A DNA stretch of 64,000 bases from Teredinibacter turnerae (GTDB taxonomy: Bacteria; Pseudomonadota; Gammaproteobacteria; Pseudomonadales; Cellvibrionaceae): positions 4,278,001 through 4,342,000 of the forward strand of contig NZ_CP149817.1 in assembly GCF_037935975.1 (NCBI RefSeq), written 5' to 3'. Shown piece by piece: positions 40,699 through 50,777 of this stretch. Under the pieces are notes generated by a model. That model was not told where the DNA came from. It did no database searches and was given only the letters and a program-made list of their open reading frames with translations. The translations under genes and the position numbers were made by a program. Numbering within the stretch: position 1 is the stretch's first letter; the number at the start of each line of letters is the position of its first letter.

Positions 40699-42501
40699 TT
40701 ACTTATCCTCTTCTTTGGCAGCCTCGTCCTTTGCTGCCTGAGGTTTGGCTCGCAAGCGGATGTGCAACTCCTGCAATTGCTTGGCATCCACGGCTCCCGG
40801 AGCGTCCGTCATCAGACAGGCCGCCGACTGAGTTTTGGGGAACGCAATGACATCGCGAATGGAGTCTGCACCGGTCATCAACATAATCAGGCGATCCAGA
40901 CCGAACGCCAAACCACCATGGGGCGGCGCACCGAATTTCAGCGCATCCAGCAGGAAGCCAAACTTCTCTCGCTGCTCTTCAGGAGAAATGCCCAGGATTT
41001 TAAATACCGCCTGTTGCATGTCCTGATCGTGGATACGCACGGAACCACCACCTAACTCGGTGCCGTTCAACACCATGTCATAAGCTCGCGAAAGCGCAGT
41101 TGCCGGATTCGCCTGTAGATCTTCCGGCGAGCATGACGGCGCCGTAAACGGATGGTGCAATGCGGTCAAACCACCCTCGTCCGTTTCTTCGAACATTGGG
41201 AAATCGACAACCCAAAGGGGCGCCCACTCGCAAGTGTAAAGGTCGAGATCTTCGCCGAGCTTGCAGCGCAGCGCGCCCAGCGCTTCGGTAACCACCTTAG
41301 TGGTATCCGCGCCGAAGAAAATTAGATCGCCGTTTTCCGCACCCACACGCTCGAGAATTGCCTTGCAGACTTCAGCCGGTAAAAACTTAACAATCGGCGA
41401 TTGCAGGCCATTTTCCAGATCGTCTTTATCGTTAACCTTGATGTAGGCCAGACCTTTTGCACCGTAGATCGACACAAACTTGGTGTAAGCATCGATTTTC
41501 TTACGAGGGATTTCTCCGCCCTTCGGCACGCGCATCGCAGTCACGCGGCTCTTTGGATCATTGGCAGGCGCGGAGAATACTTTAAACTCCACGTCCTTCA
41601 TCAAATCTTTTATTTCCACCATTTCCAGCGGAATACGCATGTCGGGCTTATCCGAGCCGTATTTTTCCATCGCTTCGGAATATGGCATCCGCGGGAAATC
41701 GCCGAGATCGACAGACAGCACGTCGTTAAATAGCTTGCGGATCATTCCCTCGGTAACAGACATGATCTGCTCCTCGTCCATAAACGAGGTCTCAATGTCT
41801 ATCTGAGTGAATTCGGGCTGGCGGTCTGCGCGCAGATCTTCGTCGCGGAAACACTTGGCAATCTGGTAGTAGCGGTCGAAACCGGACACCATCAACAGCT
41901 GTTTAAAAAGTTGCGGCGACTGCGGCAGCGCAAAAAATTTGCTCTCATGGGTACGCGAGGGAACCAGATAATCGCGCGCGCCCTCAGGTGTCGCACGGGT
42001 AAGAATGGGGGTTTCGATATCAAGGAACCCATGCTCATCCAGGTAGTTGCGAATCGCATTGGTAACTTTGGAGCGAAAGCGCAGATTGTGCTGCATTTCT
42101 TTGCGCCGTAAATCGAGATAACGATAACGCAAGCGCACATCTTCACCCACGGAGGTAAAGGAGTCCAACTGAAACGGAGGCGTATCAGCCGTATTGAGGA
42201 TGCTCAACTCCGTGCCGTAGACTTCCACTTCACCGGTTGCCATATTGGCGTTTACGGTCGATTCAGACCGCGCACGCACCTTTCCTGTTACCTGCAACAC
42301 GTACTCTGGCCGAACCTTGTCGGCTAACGCGAAATTGTCTTCCGCATCCGGGTCGAATACCACCTGTACAATGCCATCGCGGTCCCGCAGGTCGACAAAG
42401 ATCACACCACCATGGTCGCGACGGCGATCCACCCATCCACAAAGAGTCACCTCTTCACCTATATTTGCAGCGGTCAAAACGCCGCAGTACACACTGCGCA
42501 T
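40699..42501 (-). CDS. aspS: Aspartyl-tRNA synthetase
   Basis: 600 aa class II synthetase of the bacterial type: N-terminal OB fold ([23 protein letters not shown]), motif 2 ([20 protein letters not shown]), the bacterial GAD insertion, and motif 3 ([16 protein letters not shown]). The tail is Lys/Glu-rich. It charges tRNA-Asp. It sits 30 bp after fmdB and 5 bp before yebC. Confidence 0.97.
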   Translation of the reverse strand: MRSVYCGVLTAANIGEEVTLCGWVDRRRDHGGVIFVDLRDRDGIVQVVFDPDAEDNFALADKVRPEYVLQVTGKVRARSESTVNANMATGEVEVYGTELSILNTADTPPFQLDSFTSVGEDVRLRYRYLDLRRKEMQHNLRFRSKVTNAIRNYLDEHGFLDIETPILTRATPEGARDYLVPSRTHESKFFALPQSPQLFKQLLMVSGFDRYYQIAKCFRDEDLRADRQPEFTQIDIETSFMDEEQIMSVTEGMIRKLFNDVLSVDLGDFPRMPYSEAMEKYGSDKPDMRIPLEMVEIKDLMKDVEFKVFSAPANDPKSRVTAMRVPKGGEIPRKKIDAYTKFVSIYGAKGLAYIKVNDKDDLENGLQSPIVKFLPAEVCKAILERVGAENGDLIFFGADTTKVVTEALGALRCKLGEDLDLYTCEWAPLWVVDFPMFEETDEGGLTALHHPFTAPSCSPEDLQANPATALSRAYDMVLNGTELGGGSVRIHDQDMQQAVFKILGISPEEQREKFGFLLDALKFGAPPHGGLAFGLDRLIMLMTGADSIRDVIAFPKTQSAACLMTDAPGAVDAKQLQELHIRLRAKPQAAKDEAAKEEDK

Positions 42502-42531
42502 GATGTAGTTCCTGTTTTTAAATTGGTAGGG

Positions 42532-42822
42532 CTAAGCCTTTTTAGCCGTTGATTCAGCGGGTTTGGGTTTCGTGGTCGAATCACCGCCGCCGCTGGCGGG
42601 CTTTGCAGCCTTGTCGTCGCCGGCAAGGTTTTTCTTTTTACCGGACTTAAAGTCGGTCTCGTACCAACCACCACCTTTGAGGCGGAACGCTGCGGCAGAA
42701 ACCTTTTTCTTCAAACTGGCAGTCTCACAAGCAGGACAGTCTTGTAGCGGCGCATCGCTGATCTTTTGCAATGCTTCCAACTCATGCCCACAGGACTCAC
42801 AACGATATTCGTAAATTGGCAT
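42532..42822 (-). CDS. FmdB-family zinc-ribbon protein
   Basis: 96 aa. The N-terminal half is the FmdB ribbon, MPIYEYRCESCGHELEAL with two CxxC pairs (Cys8/Cys11 and Cys29/Cys32). The C-terminal tail is Lys/Ser/Gly-rich and disordered. Small regulatory zinc ribbons of this kind often precede aspS in gammaproteobacteria. The molecular role is not established. Confidence 0.88.
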   Translation of the reverse strand: MPIYEYRCESCGHELEALQKISDAPLQDCPACETASLKKKVSAAAFRLKGGGWYETDFKSGKKKNLAGDDKAAKPASGGGDSTTKPKPAESTAKKA

Positions 42823-43193
42823 TTGAATGACAATCCGTAGTTGATCTTAGCTACAAACACGGGGCCAGAAAAGGGCGCCCCACCCGAAAAAAAGCGGGGC
42901 ATTATACCTCAGGGGCCCGCATTGATGAAGAAGCCAGCAAATGAGATATCCGTCACCTATTTTCGCCAGTTTGCCCCTATTCCCCGAAACCTAGCAAAGT
43001 ACGTGATTCAATTTTGGGCAGAATCGTAAAAAAGTGCTTATATACAGTATTTTTTGGTTGATGCGCTGGTTCGAATAAACTATATATAAGCCACGAGCGG
43101 GACAACTTGGAAATTGACCAATGCTGGGTAGCGCAGCGTCAACCAGGAGTAACTCCGCACTACAATTACACATAAAATCACTTGAGGTTGACT
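42823..43193. other. 371-bp divergent promoter region (fmdB / HU-like gene)
   Basis: Holds the promoters of the two divergent genes. The plus-strand promoter at 43058-43086 is clear; a minus-strand one is not. No credible small gene: the short frames here lack ribosome sites and known motifs. Confidence 0.5.
43058..43086 (+). promoter_or_regulatory. Promoter of the HU-like gene
   Basis: TTGATG (43058-43063), 17-bp spacer, TATATA (43081-43086) on the plus strand, giving a leader of about 100 nt. Confidence 0.65.
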
Positions 43194-43655
43194 ATGGCCG
43201 CACGCAAAACTCCAGCAAATAAAGCCCCAGCAAAAAAAGCCCCAGCGAAAAAAGCCGCCGCTAAAAAAGCGCCTGCAAAGACCCCCGCAAAAAAAGCCCC
43301 AGCGAAAAAAGCTAGCGCCACAGCAGCTACCAAGAGCGTAACCGCTGTTCGCGAGCGGTTCTCCAAGACACAGATCCTGAATCAGATCGCCGAAAACACC
43401 GAGCTCTCCCGCAAACAGGTTACCGCGGTATTGGATGAGCTTTCAGATATCATCGAAGGCCACGTTAAAAAACGTAGCTGCGGTGAGTTTGTTATGCCTG
43501 GTCTGTTCAAAATTGTGGTTCAAAAGAAACCGGCGCGCAAAGCCCGCAAAGGCATCAATCCGTTTACCGGCGAAGAAACGGTATTCGCAGCAAAGCCTGC
43601 CAGCAACGCGATTAAAATTCGCCCACTGAAAAAGCTTAAAGAAATGGCTGAGTAA
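43194..43655 (+). CDS. HU-family DNA-binding protein with H1-like Lys/Ala tail
   Basis: 153 aa from the ATG at 43194, preferred over an in-frame ATG 12 bp upstream because GAGGTTG is well spaced. Residues 2-50 are repeats of Ala-Pro-Ala-Lys-Lys type, like the histone H1 C-terminus. Residues about 55-150 are an HU/IHF-like fold (FSKTQILNQIAENTELSRKQ..., CGEFVMPGLFKIVVQKKPA, ending in a basic KIRPLKKLKE). It should coat or bend DNA as a nucleoid protein. Similar tail-plus-HU fusions occur in several proteobacteria. A strong bidirectional terminator follows. Confidence 0.87.
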   Translation: MAARKTPANKAPAKKAPAKKAAAKKAPAKTPAKKAPAKKASATAATKSVTAVRERFSKTQILNQIAENTELSRKQVTAVLDELSDIIEGHVKKRSCGEFVMPGLFKIVVQKKPARKARKGINPFTGEETVFAAKPASNAIKIRPLKKLKEMAE

Positions 43656-43670
43656 GCTACCCCCTCCCCT

Positions 43671-43698
43671 AAAAAAGCCCGCAACTGCGGGCTTTTTT
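43671..43698. terminator. Bidirectional terminator
   Basis: AAAAAAGCCCGC-AACT-GCGGGCTTTTTT: a 12-bp stem with A and T tracts on both sides, between the convergent HU-like and HIT genes. Confidence 0.92.
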
Positions 43699-43738
43699 GT
43701 ATGTTTCTAAGCGTACTGCAATAAGCTTCAACCAGGGC

Positions 43739-44203
43739 TCAAGGCGTAAAACCCGTGAAACTTCCGCTTTCATCTACCTGCGAATGCGCCTCAAACCCCT
43801 CCCCAACCAGAGATGCCTGCAACCGCTCCAAGCGGGCTTGCAGATCCTCACCCGTGTAAGCCAAAGCAGGTTTCACCCCCCAAACCGACGCTGGCCAGGC
43901 GGCATCACCCTCGAAACGCGCTACGTGATGCACGTGCAGCTGGGAGACGATGTTTCCCAACGCAGCAACATTCATCGTTGTAGGAGCAAACAACGACGTC
44001 ATCACTTCAGACAAATGACTGGATTCACGAATTAACTGACTTTGGTCCGCCTCACTCAAATGATGGATCTCGCGAATTCCTGAGCGTTTGGGTACCAAAA
44101 CGCACCAGGGGTAATTCGCGTCCCGGTGCAACAGCACGAGGGATAACTTGAATTGACCAACAGGTACAGTGTCCTGCTCGAGCTGGGGATGGAGTTTGAA
44201 CAT
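43739..44203 (-). CDS. HIT-domain protein
   Basis: 154 aa from the ATG at 44203, which has GAGGAA upstream. HIT-family hydrolase or transferase of nucleotide conjugates. The active-site motif reads QLHVHHVARF, so the usual H-x-H-x-H triad is H-x-H-H instead; I recall the same form in other gammaproteobacterial members. It is convergent with the HU-like gene and divergent from proS. The substrate is unknown. Confidence 0.85.
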   Translation of the reverse strand: MFKLHPQLEQDTVPVGQFKLSLVLLHRDANYPWCVLVPKRSGIREIHHLSEADQSQLIRESSHLSEVMTSLFAPTTMNVAALGNIVSQLHVHHVARFEGDAAWPASVWGVKPALAYTGEDLQARLERLQASLVGEGFEAHSQVDESGSFTGFTP

Positions 44204-44358
44204 GACGATTCCTCGTGTGTGCGGTCGAACTGAGACAAACCGCACCTGTCACATTTTACCCAGTGCTTTTTATCTGCATTCCCCGCTTTTAAATTAGGGC
44301 GAACACGTCCTAGAATACTACTCCTTGACTACCCCTCCAAATAAATCGAAGGAATACC

Positions 44359-46083
44359 ATGCGCGCCAGTCAGTACCTTATCGCCACCCAAAAAGAGACC
44401 CCTGCAGACGCAGAAGTGATCAGCCACAAACTGATGCTGCGCGCGGGCCTTATCCGCAAAATGGCATCGGGCTTATACAACTGGCTACCGCTCGGATTGC
44501 GCGTTTTGCGAAAAGTTGAAAATATCGTCCGCCAGGAAATGGATAAATCCGGCGCCCAGGAGGTTCTCATGCCGGTGGTGCAGCCTGCGGAAATATGGCA
44601 GGAATCGGGCCGCTGGCAACAATATGGGCCCGAGCTGCTGCGTATTAATGACCGCCACGATCGCGCATTTTGCCTTGGGCCGACCCATGAAGAGGTCATT
44701 ACCGACCTGGTTCGCAACGAGGTAAAAAGCTACAAACAGCTACCGCTAAACTTCTATCAGATTCAAACCAAGTTCCGCGACGAAGTGCGGCCGCGTTTTG
44801 GCGTCATGCGCGCGCGTGAATTCCTGATGAAGGATGCCTACTCGTTCCATGTTTCGCAAGAAAGCCTGCAGGAAACTTACGATGTAATGCATCGCACCTA
44901 TTGCAATATTTTTGATCGCATCGGCCTACAATATCGCCCAGTGCTTGCCGATACCGGTTCTATCGGTGGCTCAGCTTCACATGAATTCCACGTGTTGGCG
45001 GACAGCGGAGAAGACGATATCGCATTCAGTAGCGAAAGCGACTTCGCCGCGAATGTGGAACTGGCAGAAGCACTGGCCCCCGCCGCACAAACACCAGTGA
45101 GCAGCGGCGCGGAAGAAAAACACACACCGTCGCAAAAATCTATTGAGGAGGTAGCCGCGTTCCTGTCGGTTACCCCTGCGCAAACCCTCAAAACGTTAAT
45201 TGTGCTCGGAGAGACCGAAGGCGAAGGCCCCGCACCTCTAGTTGCTCTCGTTCTGCGAGGCGACCATTCGCTGAACGACATTAAGGTCAGCAAGCTGGAG
45301 GGCGTTGCAGACCCGCTTACCTTTGCCCCCGAAGAGCGTATAAAAAGTGAATTGGGCGCTGAAGTAGGTTCCTTGGGGCCGATCGGCCTGAATATTACGG
45401 TCATCGCCGACCGGGCAGCCGCGGCCTGCGCTGACTTTGTCTGCGGCGCCAACAAAACGGATTACCACCTTATCAACGCAAACTGGGACAACGAAGCCAG
45501 CTACAGCCGTGTTGAAGACCTGCGCAACGTTGTTGTCGGCGACCCCAGCCCTTGCGGCAAAGGCACCATCGAAATAAAACGCGGTATCGAAGTTGGCCAT
45601 ATTTTTCAGCTGGGCACCAAATACTCTGCGGCGATGAAAGCAACAGTCCTCGATGAAAACGGTAAGGACGTCACCATGACCATGGGGTGTTATGGTATCG
45701 GCGTTTCCCGGATTGTGGCTTCAGCCATTGAACAGAACCACGACGACAACGGCATCATTTGGCCCGACGCGATTGCACCATTCCAATTGGCAATTGTGCC
45801 CATCAATATGCACAAATCCGATGCGGTAAAAGCAGCCTGCGAAACGCTCTACGACCAATGCCAGACCGCTGGCATCGACGTACTACTGATGGATGAACCC
45901 AAAGCCCGCCTCGGCGCAATGCTGGCCGACGTTGAGCTGGTAGGTATTCCTCACCGGGTGGTCATTGGTGATCGCGGCCTTGAGCAAGGCAACATTGAAT
46001 ACAAAGGCCGCCGCGACGCAGAATCGCAGGAAGTGGCTGCGGTGTCCTTGTTCGAGTTTTTGCGCGAGAAAATCGCGCACTAA
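44359..46083 (+). CDS. proS: Prolyl-tRNA synthetase
   Basis: 574 aa, bacterial type with the editing (INS) domain inserted at about 225-400 between motifs 2 and 3. Class II motifs are seen in [37 protein letters not shown] and [13 protein letters not shown]. It charges tRNA-Pro and hydrolyses Ala-tRNA-Pro. AAGGA precedes the ATG. The next gene starts 2 bp after its stop. Confidence 0.97.
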   Translation: MRASQYLIATQKETPADAEVISHKLMLRAGLIRKMASGLYNWLPLGLRVLRKVENIVRQEMDKSGAQEVLMPVVQPAEIWQESGRWQQYGPELLRINDRHDRAFCLGPTHEEVITDLVRNEVKSYKQLPLNFYQIQTKFRDEVRPRFGVMRAREFLMKDAYSFHVSQESLQETYDVMHRTYCNIFDRIGLQYRPVLADTGSIGGSASHEFHVLADSGEDDIAFSSESDFAANVELAEALAPAAQTPVSSGAEEKHTPSQKSIEEVAAFLSVTPAQTLKTLIVLGETEGEGPAPLVALVLRGDHSLNDIKVSKLEGVADPLTFAPEERIKSELGAEVGSLGPIGLNITVIADRAAAACADFVCGANKTDYHLINANWDNEASYSRVEDLRNVVVGDPSPCGKGTIEIKRGIEVGHIFQLGTKYSAAMKATVLDENGKDVTMTMGCYGIGVSRIVASAIEQNHDDNGIIWPDAIAPFQLAIVPINMHKSDAVKAACETLYDQCQTAGIDVLLMDEPKARLGAMLADVELVGIPHRVVIGDRGLEQGNIEYKGRRDAESQEVAAVSLFEFLREKIAH

Positions 46084-46085
46084 TT

Positions 46086-46664
46086 ATGAACGGGCTGTCC
46101 GGCGCAACGCTGTTTCGCGCAATTTTGTGGCTGGCACTCACACTGCCAGCCACAGTCCATTCTGCCGTTCGCGAAATTGATGATGAGCTGCGTGCTAAGC
46201 TGAAAGCTACGATCAGCCAGGCAACCAGTTTTTCGGACCGCTATGAGGCAGAGGTCTGGCTGGTACAAAAGTCCACCGTGCTCGCGCGCTTTATCGACAG
46301 CCCACAGGAACGTCTACGTATTTTGAAAGAAGTACATAAGGCAGCGAAACAGGTTGGGCTGCCACCGGAATTCGTCCTCTCGGTGATCCATATTGAAAGT
46401 GCATTTGACCCTTACGCAGTATCGCGCGTGGGCGCCCAAGGCATGATGCAGGTAATGCCGTTCTGGAAAAAAGAAATCGGCAGAGAATCAGATAACCTGA
46501 TAAAGCTGGAAACCAACCTGCAATACGGTTGCACTATTCTGAAATATTATCTCGACAAGGAAAATGGCCACTGGGCAGACGCCCTGGCACGCTACAACGG
46601 CAGTTACGGCCGCTACACCTACTCCCACAAAGTTATTAACGTATGGACGAAGTATTGGCGTTGA
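46086..46664 (+). CDS. Lytic transglycosylase, SLT domain
   Basis: 192 aa. Signal peptide (about 1-23, cut after VHSA), then an SLT fold. The catalytic Glu is in VIHIESAFDPYAVS (about residue 99), followed by GAQGMMQVMPFW and ALARYNGSYG. It cleaves peptidoglycan glycan strands to 1,6-anhydromuramyl ends in the periplasm. It sits 2 bp after proS and overlaps the 3' end of hemG by 29 bp tail to tail. Confidence 0.92.
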   Translation: MNGLSGATLFRAILWLALTLPATVHSAVREIDDELRAKLKATISQATSFSDRYEAEVWLVQKSTVLARFIDSPQERLRILKEVHKAAKQVGLPPEFVLSVIHIESAFDPYAVSRVGAQGMMQVMPFWKKEIGRESDNLIKLETNLQYGCTILKYYLDKENGHWADALARYNGSYGRYTYSHKVINVWTKYWR

Positions 46665-47196
46665 TCGCAAGAGACGCGTCAGCAAACTTCGCCACAGCCG
46701 ACCAATCCGTATATTCAATATCCATCGCAGGGTCTGTGGGCCCACCAGTCATCCACATAATGAAACGAATCATCAGTTTGTCCCAAAAACCATAAACAGG
46801 GTAGTTGAGACGGCCAGCGAATACTGCGGCGAGCGCAGGTTTCCAGCCGGTTTTCTGCAAAAATTTACGGGTATACGGGTTTGTATCCGGAGAACACTTC
46901 TGCGCTTTGCGCGCAACCAGGTTAACGGAGAAAAAAACCGCACCCAGCGACTGAAGCTGCGCACGATGCTGTATCACCCAGTTATCGAACTTATGACAGT
47001 GAACGCCGTAGCGAATGCTTGCGCCGATAATCAGCGGGCCGGAAACCCGTGACCCTGACCGAGAAAAGGCTTCGATATCAAAATCGGCCAGCGGCAACAG
47101 GCTCACTTGCGCGCCCGCCTCCCGGAGCTGCCCGGCTATAGTCTCGGCGATCTTGCGCGTATGCCCATCAACACTGGCGTAAACAATAGTCGCCAT
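46636..47196 (-). CDS. hemG: Protoporphyrinogen IX dehydrogenase (menaquinone), flavodoxin type
   Basis: 186 aa from the ATG at 47196, 2 bp after the gtrA-like stop. Flavodoxin FMN loop is IVYASVDGHTRKIAETI (about 4-20). The C-terminal TGGPTDPAMDIEYTDW matches HemG of E. coli. It oxidises protoporphyrinogen IX and passes electrons to the quinone pool. It is the last gene of the glycosyltransferase operon, an unexpected partner, and overlaps the lytic transglycosylase gene by 29 bp tail to tail. Confidence 0.92.
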   Translation of the reverse strand: MATIVYASVDGHTRKIAETIAGQLREAGAQVSLLPLADFDIEAFSRSGSRVSGPLIIGASIRYGVHCHKFDNWVIQHRAQLQSLGAVFFSVNLVARKAQKCSPDTNPYTRKFLQKTGWKPALAAVFAGRLNYPVYGFWDKLMIRFIMWMTGGPTDPAMDIEYTDWSAVAKFADASLAINANTSSIR

Positions 47197-47198
47197 AA

Positions 47199-47618
47199 TT
47201 ACGGCTGTACCGCAGGTTTGCGAAAGACCCAAAGCTTGCTCAGCAAAAAGGTGATAACCGGGATTGTGCACACTACAACTGCCAGCGAAATACGATGCGA
47301 CAATACCAGCCAGGTTTCCATAATAAACAACAGCAGCTCACTAACCGCCAGCGTGGTAATTGAAACCACAACAAAACGCAGAAATACACCAAGGTCCAGT
47401 TCGCGACGGAACGTCAGTTTGCCGTGCCCGAAAAACGAAATAGCAACAGCCGCACAATAGCCGAGAATATTCGCGAGATAGAGCGGTACAAGCGCCCGCT
47501 CGTGGGATAGCAAGGCAACAAAATAATGGGTAAGTGTAGCGGAAACCCCCACCACACCAAATATTGCCAGCTGAATAATTAATGCGCGATTAAGATGTCG
47601 ACGCAGCAGGTTAATCAC
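47199..47618 (-). CDS. GtrA-family membrane protein, probable polyprenyl-phosphate-sugar flippase
   Basis: 139 aa with four hydrophobic helices and the GtrA/DPMS signature (FGVVGVSATLTHYFVALLS). The start is GTG with AGAGG upstream; an ATG two bases away is out of frame. GtrA proteins move undecaprenyl-phosphate-sugar across the inner membrane. It lies 8 bp after the GtrB-like gene, matching the usual gtrA-gtrB pairing. Confidence 0.88.
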   Translation of the reverse strand: MINLLRRHLNRALIIQLAIFGVVGVSATLTHYFVALLSHERALVPLYLANILGYCAAVAISFFGHGKLTFRRELDLGVFLRFVVVSITTLAVSELLLFIMETWLVLSHRISLAVVVCTIPVITFLLSKLWVFRKPAVQP

Positions 47619-47626
47619 ATCAGCCT

Positions 47627-48580
47627 CTAAGCGCCGAAATTAACGGTTTCGGCGACCACATATAGCGGACGATTTTTAACCTCTTTGTAAATACGCCCAA
47701 TGTATTCCCCCATAAGCCCCAGAAAAAACATTTGAATACCGCCTAAAAACAGAACCACCACCATGATTGACGCATAGCCCGGCACATCCACACCGAACAA
47801 AATCGTTTTAGACACAATAAACAATGCATAAATAAATGAGGCGGCAGAGATCAATAAACCTAAATAAATTCCGACGCGGATAGGCATAGTGCTAAAGGAC
47901 GCGATGCCGCTGATGGCAAAGTTCCAGAGTTTCCACATATTAAATTTCGTTTCGCCTTCAGCACGTAGCGGACGCTTGAACTCTACCGTAGTATCTTTAA
48001 AACCGGGCCAGCAAAAAAGGCCTTTCATAAAACGGTCTTTCTCAGGTAGCTGGCGAATAACATCGACAACCTTCCGATCCATTAAGCGGTAATCGCCAAC
48101 GTTGGCGGGGATGTCCGTGTCACTCATGCGGTTGAACAAACTATAAAACCACCTTGCGGTGTTGCGCTTCAACACGCCATCGGTTTCGCGCGATGAGCGT
48201 TTGGCGTAAACCACATCGTAGCCTTCTTCCCATTTCGCAATCATCTCGTGAATTAACTCTGGCGGGTCCTGCAGATCCGCATCAATCGGAATCAGCGCAT
48301 CGCCCGTCGCAAAGTCCAGCGCTGCGGTCATCGCCGGTTCTTTACCAAAGTTACGTGAAAAGGAAACAATTTTAATACGCGAGTCTTTTGCGGAATACTC
48401 TTTCAGTAGTTCTAAAGTATTATCGCGAGACCCGTCGTTAACGCACACAAATTCCACATCGTAAGCAATATTTTCGAGCACGTTAAATACCGTCTCGAAA
48501 AAAATGGGGATCACACTAGATTCGTTATACATAGGCACGAGAAGCGATAGTTTTTTCGTACCCGCAGCAACATCGTTCAT
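47627..48580 (-). CDS. GT2 glycosyltransferase, GtrB/DPM1-like polyprenyl-phosphate sugar synthase
   Basis: 317 aa from the ATG at 48580 (AGGA upstream; a longer open frame overlaps the upstream gene and lacks the fold). GT2 catalytic domain: LVPMYNESSVIP, VCVNDGSRDNT, SFSRNFGKEPAMTAALD and DADLQDPPELI with the DxD metal site. The C-terminal two membrane helices (about 230-300) end in GEYIGRIYKEVKNRP, the GtrB hallmark. It should load a hexose, often glucose, onto undecaprenyl phosphate on the cytoplasmic side, feeding the GT-C enzymes of the same operon. Confidence 0.92.
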   Translation of the reverse strand: MNDVAAGTKKLSLLVPMYNESSVIPIFFETVFNVLENIAYDVEFVCVNDGSRDNTLELLKEYSAKDSRIKIVSFSRNFGKEPAMTAALDFATGDALIPIDADLQDPPELIHEMIAKWEEGYDVVYAKRSSRETDGVLKRNTARWFYSLFNRMSDTDIPANVGDYRLMDRKVVDVIRQLPEKDRFMKGLFCWPGFKDTTVEFKRPLRAEGETKFNMWKLWNFAISGIASFSTMPIRVGIYLGLLISAASFIYALFIVSKTILFGVDVPGYASIMVVVLFLGGIQMFFLGLMGEYIGRIYKEVKNRPLYVVAETVNFGA

Positions 48581-48620
48581 ACTAAATCCTGATTTATTAT
48601 TCTCCGTTACGGCGTCCCCT

Positions 48621-50765
48621 TCAGTCCAGCCGCACCCATATTCCCGTATGCCGACGTCGCGAGTGTTCGTATTCATGCCAGGCATACTGGCCTTTAACAC
48701 GTTCGTTAATTTTTTCGAACGCTTTATCGTCGTCTTTCGGGCTGAACACGATATATCTAACCTGATTACTCTGCAACCAGGCTAGGCTGTCTTCCAACTC
48801 GCCTTTATAAAATTTGTCGATTTCTTCCTTTAACAACCAAATACGCGGCACATCCCCGTGCCAGGTTCTCAAGTGCGATGGCCAACCAAGCAGTACCGGC
48901 TTGCCATTAAAAATGCCGTAGATGCTGGTATTGGAGTAGGCGTTGTCCAGCACATTTTCAAGGATGACGCCATCAGGCGCCGCTTCAAGGTACTCGAACA
49001 TTTGGCGATTGGTCGCGTTGTTGGTATACCAACCATGACCGTGTATCTGCCCAGCATAATACTTGCCGGAAAAGACATAATAATTAAACAGATCGGAACC
49101 AGCGCTTGCACTCAGTAGCACCATAACCGCCACACAGCACCAACGCACCCAGCGGGTCAGCGAGGCCAGCAGTAGTACACCCAGAGAGGCGAATACACCG
49201 ACCTGCATCCAGCCCCACCATTTCATCACGGTATTGGTTCGCGCATAGTGGGCACCCGTTGGATCGTCTATATAGATCACTTCAGACAGCACCAGAAGGA
49301 ACAGCCAGAGCGCGCTAAAATACCAGGCGATGCGACGCTGGCGCCCCTCCCAACAGCCCAACACAATCAGTATTAATAACGGCCAGTGCAAGGCAAGAAA
49401 CCTTGGCCAGGGAGTGTGGGCATAAGTCTGCACAAACTTTACCGGTGTGGGGAGTGAGCTTGAGAGGAATGTTGTTAAGAAAGGGTAGAGAAAAAAACAG
49501 CCGACGGTGCCGCCTGCCAATAGCCAACACCAGTGCAAGGTCTGCTTCTGAGTCCAGAGAAATATCATCCAGCCAAGAATTAGCAGTACCAGCAGAGGCA
49601 TGGTCCAGGTGTTGGTAACCAGCATAAGTGGCACGCACAAGGTCACCAGCCCTTGAGCCGCTTTTTGCCACCGCGAGGAAACGAACACCTCAGTTGCAGC
49701 CGCGTCTCTTGCAGCAAGGCCATTTGCGAGGGAGAGTGTTGAAAATATCAACGCCAACGCCAGTAGTAAAAGGAAGAAGCCACCCACCGTGGGATGGTAG
49801 TCGCCCAGAAAAAATTGATACCCAAAATTTTCCGATGGCAACACCATTTTTTTCCCGCCGACACCACCGCCGGTTTCCGGGAATACCCAAGGCCCGAGCG
49901 CACTCACATCTTTCGACGTCGGCTTGAGGATTGTGTCGCGTTCACTGCCAATAAATCGCACCGACGCAATAATATGTTCACGTGCGTGATTTGCGAGCTG
50001 GGCGTGATAGCGACGCTCTGCACGCGACCGTGCTTCGGCATCCATATTCGCTTTTACATAGGTGTCCTTTGCCGGGCCGTTGTAGGCAACTTTCAGCAGA
50101 GGGGATATCCCCGTACCACCGAATGCAACGGTCGCGACGAATAATCCGAGTAATGCCCGTTTTTGCCAGGCACGCCCGGAAAAAGATGCCAGCGCACGCT
50201 CACCAATAAATACCAATAACGTGAGAGCCAGGCCCGCCAGTAGTGCAAAAGCGATATTGTAAGTGACTCCCGGACCAAAGCCGAAAATACGGCCCATTAA
50301 CGCGGCACCATAGTGCTGAAATGCATAGTAATAATCGAAACGATATGGCGGGTGCCAGTTATCCAGCGGCGGTAATGTCACGCCCTCCATATAATTCGTA
50401 ATAAAAAAGAGGTCAGTCATACGCTCTGACGACGGCGTAATCGAGGGAAACCCGAAACGCCAGGCAAACGCATAAATAAATGCGGCTGCAAACACTAGTT
50501 CAGCAACGATAAATTCTCGCCTGAACACCGCTGTTTTATTGCGCCAGAAGATCCACCCACTAGCCAGCATCAGTACGGGCATCAGCCAGCGCAATTCGCC
50601 CAAACCAATAAAATGCTCCACAAAAAACAGTGTGAGCACGAAAAACACCACAGCGAGACTGCGTGCCAAAGGAATGAACGGGCAGTAGCGCGCAGCCAAT
50701 AGCGTTCCACCACTGATACAAAACCACATAAAAATGAGCGTAAAAACGAGGTAGATCGCGTACAT
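48621..50765 (-). CDS. DUF2298-family multi-spanning membrane protein, putative GT-C glycosyltransferase
   Basis: 714 aa with about 12-14 hydrophobic segments. The conserved stretch near 113-155 (SERMTDLFFITNYMEG, PPLDNWHPPYRFDYYYAFQ) is the mark of the DUF2298 (YYY) family, whose topology resembles GT-C glycosyltransferases. A large extracytoplasmic loop (about 235-305) and a short soluble C-terminus (about 615-714) are present. It would use a lipid-linked sugar donor, but no activity is established for this family as far as I know. It is 12 bp after the Alg10-like gene and 40 bp before the GtrB-like gene. Confidence 0.8.
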   Translation of the reverse strand: MYAIYLVFTLIFMWFCISGGTLLAARYCPFIPLARSLAVVFFVLTLFFVEHFIGLGELRWLMPVLMLASGWIFWRNKTAVFRREFIVAELVFAAAFIYAFAWRFGFPSITPSSERMTDLFFITNYMEGVTLPPLDNWHPPYRFDYYYAFQHYGAALMGRIFGFGPGVTYNIAFALLAGLALTLLVFIGERALASFSGRAWQKRALLGLFVATVAFGGTGISPLLKVAYNGPAKDTYVKANMDAEARSRAERRYHAQLANHAREHIIASVRFIGSERDTILKPTSKDVSALGPWVFPETGGGVGGKKMVLPSENFGYQFFLGDYHPTVGGFFLLLLALALIFSTLSLANGLAARDAAATEVFVSSRWQKAAQGLVTLCVPLMLVTNTWTMPLLVLLILGWMIFLWTQKQTLHWCWLLAGGTVGCFFLYPFLTTFLSSSLPTPVKFVQTYAHTPWPRFLALHWPLLILIVLGCWEGRQRRIAWYFSALWLFLLVLSEVIYIDDPTGAHYARTNTVMKWWGWMQVGVFASLGVLLLASLTRWVRWCCVAVMVLLSASAGSDLFNYYVFSGKYYAGQIHGHGWYTNNATNRQMFEYLEAAPDGVILENVLDNAYSNTSIYGIFNGKPVLLGWPSHLRTWHGDVPRIWLLKEEIDKFYKGELEDSLAWLQSNQVRYIVFSPKDDDKAFEKINERVKGQYAWHEYEHSRRRHTGIWVRLD

Positions 50766-50777
50766 AGTGATAACCGG

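Noticed and set aside
43200..43320. Repetitive A/C-rich DNA as a possible tandem repeat array
   Set aside because: The repetition comes from Ala-Pro-Lys codons of the HU-like tail and the units are not exact copies.
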